Source: Epithemia pelagica
Lineage: Eukaryota; Bacillariophyta; Bacillariophyceae; Surirellales; Surirellaceae
Direction: 5' to 3'
Assembly (NCBI GenBank): GCA_946965045.2
Contig: OX337228.1
Location: forward strand, 1,054,001 to 1,118,000
DNA length: 64,000 nt
Shown: positions 56,409 through 64,000 of the stretch, one piece after another
Layout: every line of letters begins with the position of its first letter
Numbering within the stretch: the stretch's first letter is position 1
The notes under the pieces: generated by a model
Told to the model about the DNA's origin: nothing
Databases searched by the model: none
Seen by the model: only the letters and a program-made list of their open reading frames with translations
Program-made: the position numbers and the translations under genes

Positions 56409-58699
56409 CTAGAGCTGTTCGGTGATGGTTGGTTCCGAGACGGACTCTGTTTCTTCTTGTTCTTGTTGTTGTCGTCGCCAGGGGAGGCGTGGAAGCAGCT
56501 TTCGACGAATCCACGATTGTCGCGACGGTTTTCCAGTTTCGGTGGTTGTTGTCGTCGTTGTTTCGGATGCTGCGACAATGGCACTCGCCACCATGGCCTC
56601 GACCTGCTCTTGACTGGACCTGGATACAAGAGGCGGCGCGACGGTCACAACCACCGCATCCGCCGTTTCTTCTTCTTCTTCTTCTTCTTCTTTGAGTGGA
56701 ACCTTGGTTTGGTCCTCTTGTACTTGGACTGCAGGTTGTTCCAGTTCAACCTCCTCCTGGTCGTCATCTTGCTCATTACTGTCGGATTGGACTTGTTGTT
56801 GTTGTTGTTCCATTGCAACTTGTCCTGGTACTGCCTCGTCCATTTCATTTTCCTCGTACGGGGGAACCTCACAGAGTCCATCCAACAAACAGGCATCGGT
56901 CAAGACAGGAGCCGAGACCAAGGTTTCAATGCTGGTCACCAAGGAATAATCCAAAAAGGTTTTGGGTACAAGCCACAAGAGTCCCACCGCCAATCCACAA
57001 TACAAGCCATAGAGGGCCAATTCCGTCTGGACCAAGTCGGGACGACCCACTTGTTCCCAAATCATGTCGTCCTGGGACTGGAGGACAAGGGGGAGGGCGG
57101 CAAGATCGCGAGCCACAATTTGACTGGAATAAAACACCAATGGAGCCACGACAAACCAAGTATGTACTTTGATGGAATTCCGGTACAAGTCCGGTCCGTG
57201 TCGTCCAGCTGCACCAAACAAGGCTTCTTGATTTTCACGCGAGAGCGAGGGTGGCGAGGGACCCTCGGTGTTGTTGCCATTATCCTCCTGCTTACCTCCC
57301 ATGAGTGCCGTCGTGAAAAAGCTTTCCACGACATTGAACGGAAAGGGAGAGGACTGAAACTTGGCCAGTTGTTGCTCGTCTTGGTACCGTGGTGGCAAGA
57401 GCACGGCACTGCCTCGCGCGGCCGTGTCACGGACCAAGGTGGGGACCAACATGTGCTTGATTTGCACCATTTTCCAAAAATTCCAGACGCCCCAAATGGT
57501 GGCCATGGCCACAAAAAAGGAGGACGCCGTTACATAGCCGGTTGAAGAGAGAAATTCGCCACGCGATCCAAAGGCATTCGGTGAGGAGGCACTGACAATG
57601 TTGCGAGACAAATCAATGGACCGGCCTTGTGCCACAACCGGGATCAAAGGCAACCAGGTAAGCGGAGAAAGCTCCACCATTTCTTCCAAATTGTGCCCAA
57701 AGATTTTGACAAAGTAGTTTTCCAATTTAAAGGACTCTTCATTGACGATTCCAAACGTTTGAACCAAGCGTTCCCGGACCACCAAGGCTTCGGCCTTGGC
57801 GATTTCCTCTGTTCGTGTCAATTCTTCCCATAAGGAAGGCGGCTGTACCAAATCCAAGGCCAATTCAATTTCTTCTTCGCTCAAATGACCATCACCATCC
57901 AAATCCACCACGACACTGTCCACGTTTAATACTTCGGCAATTTCACCCAATTCGACCACACCGTCTCCATTCAAATCAAAGGCAGCCCGGGAAACCATCT
58001 CAATCGACTCCACTTGTTTGACAACGCTGGCCACGGTGACACCGGCAATGATAAAAAGGCAATGGCCACTTCGAAAAAGGCGGAATCTAAGAATTGATAG
58101 CTCTGCCATAGCAGTTTGAAATCGCCCAAAAACCGTTCACTGAATTGGCCAATGATAACACCCAAGGGTCCGTCCACTACCACAATGCCCAACAAGAGAC
58201 CGACAAAGCCCAGTCCACCCATTTCGACCAACATGGAATTGACGACGGGTTGCAAGGTTTCCGGCAACGAACTTCGAGCCGAGGTGATTGTCTTCTCCCA
58301 GCTGTAGAGCAAGGCCACAATGGACATCATAATGGACATGGACCAAAATACGGGATTTTGCAGTATGGGATCCAGAAAAGACATGGTGCGGATTCCATCA
58401 TCAGCCATGGACATGAGCCAGGAGTAGTCCACGAGAGAAGCTGGTGGACCAAGCAGTAAATCACTGGCCCCACTCACCACCATTTGGGGAACTATAATGG
58501 AAGAAATGATGGGCCTTCCTGTCGTTCTTCTTCTTGTTCCTGCATTGGAAAGGTGCGTCGACGAGGCGCTGAATCCATGGACCAACATGGCATTCTTCGA
58601 ACAAGAACTGGGCCACTCTTTCGATATGAAGATGAGACAAAGGAGAGAGAGGACGCCATACCTTTGTATCGCACGGAACATGTGCGGGCGGATCCTCAT
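56409..58699 (-). CDS. EF-hand multi-pass membrane protein, interrupted by a one-base frameshift
   Basis: The protein reads from the ATG at 58699 (MRIRPHMF, a signal-anchor-like start) through hydrophobic segments (PVFWSMSIMMSIVALLYSW, LGFVGLLLGIVVVDGPLGVI) and must change frame at an A-run (58053-58057; T-run on the coding strand) to continue. The second part holds two good EF-hand loops (DLNGDGVVELGE, DLDGDGHLSEEE), more membrane helices (SSFFVAMATIWGVWNFW, TWFVVAPLVFYSSQIVA, LYGLYCGLAVGLLWLV) and an acidic, Gln-rich, then basic tail. About 763 residues if one base is missing. Calcium binding is likely; the N terminus (FSASS after the first hydrophobic stretch) could be a plastid signal. 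The hydrophobic core is weakly reminiscent of plant MLO-type proteins, too weak to name it. No splice signal explains the frame change. Confidence 0.65.
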
Positions 58700-59041
58700 C
58701 ACACAATCTCTATCCAAGGCGAAGCAGTTGGCAGTGGAAGCGTTTGTGACAAGGTAGTCAGCGTTCAACCGCGGCGTCTCTTCACCCTTCAGCAATATGG
58801 ATGGTTAAGAGTCGTTGGAGTTGTTGCTCCTAGTAGAGAATGACAAGCCTTTCAATTTCAATGCGACATGAGACAGCAGACATCATGCATTGCACAAGTG
58901 CAATTACTACATTCAGCAATTAGAGTTGCATCTCTCGCTTTTTTCTATTTTGCGTTTCTCTCGTTCCGCTGTCCACCAATAAAAATCCCGTCGATGTTGG
59001 TCGTCATCCGGATTCGTGGTTCGTGGTTCGTGATGGGCTTG
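58700..59041. other. Upstream region of the EF-hand gene up to the right LTR
   Basis: No gene supported. It contains the short direct repeat attcgtggttcgtggttcgt at about 59012-59031 and ends with gcttg, a candidate target-site half for the right copia element. Confidence 0.5.
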
Positions 59042-59210
59042 TGAAAAGGGTGCGACCTAATGGAGACTAGCCTAGAGCTGACTCAAAAGGTCCTACGTCA
59101 CCTTGCCCAACCAGCCTCACACTTGGACTGACGCACTACTTGCATATCTTTTAGGAACGTACGAACTAGTTAACCTTCTATCATAATTTTTCCAATTCAT
59201 CCCCTTTTCA
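59042..59210 (+). repeat. 5' LTR of the right copia element (169 bp)
   Basis: Begins TGAAAAGGG and ends CCCTTTTCA, a perfect 9-bp inverted repeat with TG...CA ends, directly followed by the primer-binding site. The 3' LTR is outside the window. LTRs of this size are short but usual for copia elements. Confidence 0.88.
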
Positions 59211-59233
59211 GGTTATGAGCCCAAGTATCACGC
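59211..59233 (+). other. Primer-binding site of the right copia element
   Basis: GGTTATGAGCCCAAGTATCA immediately follows the LTR. Its complement ends ...GGGCUCAUAACC, the anticodon arm (CAU) of an initiator-type tRNA-Met up to about nucleotide 39. This corresponds to priming by a 5' half-tRNA as in Drosophila copia and yeast Ty5. The diatom tRNA itself was not available for comparison. Confidence 0.7.
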
Positions 59234-59404
59234 AATAAAGCCTGTTGCGATAAGACCATAACGATTTCGGTGGACCAGTTCAAGCGTTCGACGTTGAGGA
59301 AATCCGTCTGAACGGCCGTTGAAGTCCAAGACCTACCAGTTTCGATAGCCAGTGTTGCATCGAAGAAGCAAGAACCAGGTGGTTTCGTTGCGATTTTCCA
59401 GTGA

Positions 59405-60980
59405 ATGGAAACGATAGCTGACTTCCTCAGACTCGGAGCAGCTGCTAACAAAGAAGACTCTGACTCTTCAAGAATTCCAGGCTGGTCCTCTGACGAATCA
59501 AGCTTAAGTAGTATTGAAACAATGAGTACTAAGGTCGTTATAAACGGAGAAGAGGTTGAAGTGAATACCAGTGCCACTCCGTCCCAAGATGTGGAAACAG
59601 CCCTGTTCAAGAAAGAAGACCGTGAAGGAATGGGCGCAGAGAAGCGCCAAGAACTGTTCTCGAAGGCTGCCGCTTCGACCCCTGCCAAATTCGATCTGCT
59701 CTCAGCCAATATCACAGACGTGAAACAGCTGGAAGAGTGTTATAATCTTAATTTGATGGTTTCCCGTCTTAAGAGTCAACATATCATCTATGACATGCAC
59801 GACGTGTTCACGATTGTTACACCCGATGGTACAGGACCAGACACCAGACCTCAAGACAGACGCTCCTCCGAAAGACTTATATACGTACTATGGAGAGCTT
59901 TCTGAAGAAGACGTTGCTGCCAGTAATGAGTGGTACTCAACTTGGCCAAGAAAGTCCTGGTATCGTGAAAATTTGATGCTCACGGCGAAGCAACTTGAAG
60001 CAAGCATGAAAAATGCCCTTTGGACGAAAGTCTATGAACGGTATAAACGGTATAAGACCGAGCAACAAGGAGGTCCCTTACTTTTCGTCATCATGATGAA
60101 ACTACTTGTTACCCATACGGAACAAGCTACGAAGACGCTAGTAGACACTGTTGAGAATCTTAAGATCTCTAAAGTTCGCGGTGAGAACGTCTCGAAAATT
60201 GTGAGCCTTATCCTTGGCGCACATGAGCGATTGGAAGCTATTGCGAATGTCCCCGACGACTTCTCTAAAACTGTTCTAAAAGTTCTACAGACTAGTTCTG
60301 TGGATCAGTTCAACAAAGTCTTTGAACTAATCGAGAGTCAAGCACGAATCGCCGGTGCTCTGTCACGATCTACACCCTCTACCCAAGCTCAATTCGAGAT
60401 CCCTTCTGTTGAAGCCTTGTTGGATCTAGCCGAACAAGAGTACCTCTCATTGTGCCGTTCCAACGACTGGACGGGCATCAAGACACGAGGAAGTCCCTCG
60501 ACCTTCACAGCTGGTGGTACCAAGACCGATTCTAGTGGCCGTAAGTGGAAGCCCGTCTGCTGGAACTGCGGTGGCGAGCATACGATAAAGGATTGTCCCA
60601 AGCCCAAAAATGAAGCCTTGATCGAAGCCAACCGCCAAAAGTACAATGCCAAGAAGAAAGCTCGCGAAAATGGATCGGGTGATCGTTCTCGCACCTCCAC
60701 CAAATGGCGTCCCCCATCGTCTGACGAGCACGGCAAGCGAGTCATTGATGGCAAGACCATGTACTGGGATGCCTCTTCCAAGCGTTGGAACAAGACTCAA
60801 GGGAATGTCGCGACTGATGACGACACCACTCCAACCGACAAGACCACCCAAGTGCAAATTGCTGGCGCTACTGCCAATGTTGCCTCCACTGGAACCACCG
60901 GAACGACGAATGCCCAATCTCGTCGCGTACTTGAACGCACCCTGGAGTCTTTGATGACCCAGGTGCAAAACCTCTCTTGA
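59405..60980 (+). pseudogene. gag of the right copia element, broken by a frameshift
   Basis: The Gag reading starts at the ATG 59405 and runs to a stop at 59905; from about 59840 the family sequence continues in the next frame (to 60980), so one extra base is present around 59830-59860. Blocks shared with the left Gag lie on both sides (YDMHDVFTIV before; WYREN, LLFVIMMK, VSLILGAHERL and VLKVLQTSSV after). The zinc knuckle is CWNCGGEHTIKDC, spacing C-x2-C-x3-H-x4-C, one residue shorter than usual and than the left element. The break lies in the middle of Gag, not at the Gag-Pol junction, so a programmed frameshift is unlikely. This copy of Gag is probably inactive. Confidence 0.75.
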
Positions 60981-61292
60981 TGGTGTGGCCGTCGACGTCC
61001 TGTCGATGTAGGCCTCCTTTTCCCGATAACCTCATTTCCCAGGAGGGATACCTGGGTTGATTTAGTTTGGTTGTTGCTTTGTGTTTTTTTGAGCGTGTTT
61101 TTCTCCTTGCATTTCTGTTCAATGATGCCCTGGGCCTTATCTTTCGTCACAATCTGGTTGCGAGAGGGAGGTCCGCGTGGTGGCTATTCTTCGTTCCCTT
61201 ATGCCACCTTTGGTCCCAACCAGATGCAACGACGACAACGGCGTTACAAGACTCGAATTTATCACGTGCGACGCCGGTTTACTACTAATATA

Positions 61293-64000
61293 ATGGCCTT
61301 TGACTGCACAACGGATTCAACGGTTACATGGGCTGGTACGATTGACTGTCAACGGACCCCTTTTACTAAGGCCCGAGTGCCCTCTGTCCGAAGACGCGCG
61401 AGGCGAGATAAGAAACGAGCGCGAAGGCGACACAAGAAAACTACCAGACCAAAGAAAACTACGCATGACACCTATGATTTCAACTACCAAGGCATCTATG
61501 TCCCTACAACATGGACAATACAAGACGAGCCGCCTCTAGATCCAACATCAGAGCGACTATCTCGTTGGTTTGGGTCAGCTGAGGAGCTTCAGTCTGCAAT
61601 TTGGAAGCCATGGCTGAGCAAGGGGCCGGATCCATTGGCCCAGTTTCGTGCCATTCGAGCATTGAGTGGCTCAACATTCTCAAGATCTCGGTCACCCAAG
61701 CAACAAATGCAGCAAGCAATGATTGCCGCTGCCAAGTTAACCGGAAAATTGTCTCCTCGAACTGATCCTGAGTCCTTGTTGCCACCAGCATTGCAGCATT
61801 GCATGTCTGTCTATCTCAATGCAGCAGACGATGCAGACCTGCCCGTGGTGATCGATACAGGAGCATCCACATCGTTGACTCCTCGACTAGAAGACTTTGA
61901 TGGACCACTCAAAGATTGTGAGACCACTGAGCTGAATGGATTATCCAGCACAACAGCCGTGGTTGGAGTAGGAATGGCTGCCTGGACGTTAAGGGACGTG
62001 TTTGGTGTGGTCCGAACCATCCGAACACGGGCCTACTACGTTCCAGAGGCGCAGATACGCCTGTTTAGCCCCCAAACCTACTTCCAAGAGCAAGCTAAAG
62101 GCGAATTGTTGGTAAATGCCTTTCGTTCTCGATTGACTCTTCACGATGGGAGCGAACTGGAGTTCCCCTTTCATCCCAACAGTAACCTCCCTTTGATGCT
62201 CTCTGGACGACAAACCAAGATGGGCCTTGCCTTCGAAGACGTCATGGCCTTATCCAAAGAGTTTGATTGTCGTGGTCTTATGTCAGTGGCGGATGAAACA
62301 AATCAGAATGTCACCCAGGCGCAGAGAGAGCTATTGACCTGGCACTGGAAGTTAGGTCACGCTAATTTTGAATGGATCCAGGATTTGTGTCGCGATCCTA
62401 AAACGGATCGACGTCGAATTCTCCACACGAAGCATCGACAAGTGTCAAGTTGTCCTGTCAATGGTTTGCGCTGCGCAGCTTGTCAATTGGGCAAACAGAG
62501 GCGTCGTGGTGCTAATACCCAACATACGAACACGAAGGATGGTCGTCACATGGTCACTCGGTCAGAAAATCTTCGACCAGGTGACTGCGTTAGCCTTGAC
62601 CAGTATGACTCGACGCTAACTGGCCGTCTCCCTCACACAAGAGGAAAGGAACCCAAGAAAGATCAGTACACTGGCGGTACATTGTTTATAGATCATGCTA
62701 CAGGATTGATGCATTGTGTACATCAAGTCTCCCTAAACACTGGTGAAACCATCGAAGCCAAACTTCAATTCGAACGGTTTGCACAGGACCATGGAGTTAC
62801 AGTCAAATCGTATCTGGCGGATAATGCCCCTTTTGGCAATACCAAGTTTGTGGACGCAGTGAAAAATGCTGGTCAGTCCCTGTCGTTTTCTGGTGTGGGG
62901 GCCCATCACCAAAATGGTGTGGCCGAGCGTGGCGTCCGTACGGTAACCTCTTGGGCCCGTACTATGATGTTGCACGCAGTATTGCATTGGCCGGAGCACG
63001 CCCATGACCTAAGTCTATGGCCCTTCGCTCTCAATCATGCTATCTGGTTGTGGAATAATCTTCCCAAGCGAGGTTCCTTTATTGCCCCGCTGGAATTATT
63101 TTCCGGAACAGTTTTCCCTACCTTGGCCCATCTACATAGGATCCATGTTTGGGGTTGCCCAGTGTACGTTTTGGACCCTAAGATCCAAGACGGGAAGAAA
63201 CTTCCCAAGTGGTCGCCTCGTGCCCGTCGAGGGCAATATCTCGGAGTCTCTCCCGACCATTCTAGCACGGTGGGCTTAATTCTCAATATTTCTACCGGCT
63301 ATGTGAGTCCGCAATATCACGTCGTCTACGACGACCTCTTTTCAAGTGTCCCTAACGCCGAAACTGGCGGGGTCCTACAACAAGACATGTTCACAGGGTC
63401 CTTTTGGGACCATCTTGTGGCCTCTGGTCTGGAGCGGATTGACGATGGCGATTTTGACGACGAACAGCCTCAGCCACTACCCCTTCACCACGATTGGCTG
63501 ACCCCTGAGGAAGCCGATGCTCTTCGCCATCAACAAAATGACGCAGCTCGAATCAATCCCTTACCTTTGCCTCCTCCTCCCATCCCTGTTCCAGAGGGAG
63601 CTGCTGCTCCAGAGGAAGCTCTGGTGCCCTTGGCTCCAGAGGGAGATGACGACAGTGAGATTCAAGCGGATGGAGACCCCATTTTCCCTCACCTTTTTCC
63701 TTTGGATCACGTGGAGCCAAATCCACCAGCCGCTCCTCCAGATGACTTGATTCAACCTGTGGTGGATGGAATGTGGGACGGTCCCAACAACTCCACCATC
63801 GACTCTGGAGACGAAATTGTAATCTTCGAGCACGAGGAACAGGATGAGGAAGACCCAGTTCGCGCACAAGAGAAGTCAAGACGTGCGCAACATTTGGAAC
63901 AACCGGACGAGATGCACTTTGGTCGTGGAAAGCGCGCACGCAAACCTAATCCTAAGTACGCCTCGTACTCGCGTGAACGTTGGAAGGAGCACGCGCTCTT
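61293..64000 (+). CDS. Pol polyprotein of copia element (protease, integrase; truncated by window)
   Basis: An open frame of over 900 codons from the ATG at 61293, with no stop seen up to the window edge. A basic Arg/Lys stretch is followed by an aspartic protease motif (VVIDTGASTSLTP, near residue 190), the GAG-pre-integrase zinc region (WHWKLGHANFEWI, then CPVNGLRCAACQLGK) and the integrase core with D (SLDQYDST), D (YLADNAPF) and E (NGVAERGVRT). An acidic/Pro-rich linker leads towards the reverse transcriptase, which is outside the window. It is in the same frame as the second part of gag but separated from it by the gag stop and about 310 bp, so how Pol is expressed (reinitiation, splicing or a subgenomic RNA) is not clear. 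Confidence 0.85.
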   Translation, partial: MAFDCTTDSTVTWAGTIDCQRTPFTKARVPSVRRRARRDKKRARRRHKKTTRPKKTTHDTYDFNYQGIYVPTTWTIQDEPPLDPTSERLSRWFGSAEELQSAIWKPWLSKGPDPLAQFRAIRALSGSTFSRSRSPKQQMQQAMIAAAKLTGKLSPRTDPESLLPPALQHCMSVYLNAADDADLPVVIDTGASTSLTPRLEDFDGPLKDCETTELNGLSSTTAVVGVGMAAWTLRDVFGVVRTIRTRAYYVPEAQIRLFSPQTYFQEQAKGELLVNAFRSRLTLHDGSELEFPFHPNSNLPLMLSGRQTKMGLAFEDVMALSKEFDCRGLMSVADETNQNVTQAQRELLTWHWKLGHANFEWIQDLCRDPKTDRRRILHTKHRQVSSCPVNGLRCAACQLGKQRRRGANTQHTNTKDGRHMVTRSENLRPGDCVSLDQYDSTLTGRLPHTRGKEPKKDQYTGGTLFIDHATGLMHCVHQVSLNTGETIEAKLQFERFAQDHGVTVKSYLADNAPFGNTKFVDAVKNAGQSLSFSGVGAHHQNGVAERGVRTVTSWARTMMLHAVLHWPEHAHDLSLWPFALNHAIWLWNNLPKRGSFIAPLELFSGTVFPTLAHLHRIHVWGCPVYVLDPKIQDGKKLPKWSPRARRGQYLGVSPDHSSTVGLILNISTGYVSPQYHVVYDDLFSSVPNAETGGVLQQDMFTGSFWDHLVASGLERIDDGDFDDEQPQPLPLHHDWLTPEEADALRHQQNDAARINPLPLPPPPIPVPEGAAAPEEALVPLAPEGDDDSEIQADGDPIFPHLFPLDHVEPNPPAAPPDDLIQPVVDGMWDGPNNSTIDSGDEIVIFEHEEQDEEDPVRAQEKSRRAQHLEQPDEMHFGRGKRARKPNPKYASYSRERWKEHAL

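Larger units (their letters stand above)
59042..64000 (+). mobile_element. Ty1/copia-type LTR retrotransposon, 3' end beyond the window
   Basis: Order on the plus strand: 5' LTR (59042-59210), primer-binding site (59211 onward), gag (59405-60980, frameshifted), pol (from 61293, open to the window edge) with protease then integrase. Integrase before reverse transcriptase is the copia order; the reverse transcriptase lies beyond 64000. It is another subfamily than the left element: different LTR length and sequence, but a nearly identical primer-binding site and a related Gag. Confidence 0.92.

Noticed and set aside
59830-59905. Programmed +1 frameshift in gag of the right element
   Set aside because: The shift is in the middle of Gag, not at the Gag-Pol border, and the left Gag is in one frame.
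1-64000. CRISPR arrays, bacterial operons or phage genes
   Set aside because: No regularly spaced direct repeats and no prokaryotic gene arrangement; introns and gene families show a nuclear diatom genome.

Overview
The window is nuclear DNA of a diatom, most likely a raphid pennate species. The evidence is a PGRL1 homologue with a bipartite plastid presequence, two Ty1/copia-type retrotransposons of the kind abundant in diatoms (CoDi-like), short GT-AG introns (66 to 139 bp, plus one of about 415 bp), and long Ser/Thr/Gln-rich low-complexity regions in proteins. No tRNA, rRNA, CRISPR array or bacterial operon was seen. All functional names rest on motif reading without database searches.

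Layout. 1-2130: 5' end of a minus-strand copia element (gag, PBS, 235-bp LTR). 2131-5390: a gene-poor stretch, then an MFS transporter. 5570-16290: an accessory island with a P-loop ATPase whose 5' end is tandemly duplicated, one intact Crinkler/RHS-like NTPase-nuclease gene, a second copy carrying two in-frame stop codons, an inverted broken fragment of that copy, an unrecognised gene, three MITEs of one TA-inserting family and a 594-bp TIR element. 16894-20196: a large transposase-derived gene of KDZ/Zisupton type. 20809-58699: a dense block of cellular genes. In order they are an ArfGAP-DENN-IQ protein, a PX-AGC kinase, a nuclear low-complexity protein with a conserved W-T-x-E-E module, an importin-13/transportin-3-like karyopherin (7 exons), a damaged Kelch gene, PGRL1, a Qc-SNARE cut off near a 200-N gap, a ROCO protein fused to a trypsin-like protease, an AMBRA1-like WD40 protein and an EF-hand membrane protein with a one-base frameshift. 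59042-64000: a second copia element on the plus strand (169-bp LTR, PBS, frameshifted gag, open pol running off the window).

The core genes do not form a pathway, although several act in membrane traffic (DENN/ArfGAP, SNARE, PX kinase), nutrient or stress signalling (AGC kinase, ROCO, AMBRA1) and photosynthetic electron flow (PGRL1). The most unusual items are the LRR-Roc-COR-trypsin fusion, the ArfGAP-DENN-IQ fusion with a Lys in place of the usual arginine finger, and the Crinkler/RHS-like island with its stop-riddled and inverted copies. Three core loci carry single-base or single-codon lesions next to homopolymers or in conserved motifs. These could be assembly errors, which the N gap makes plausible, or recent decay.
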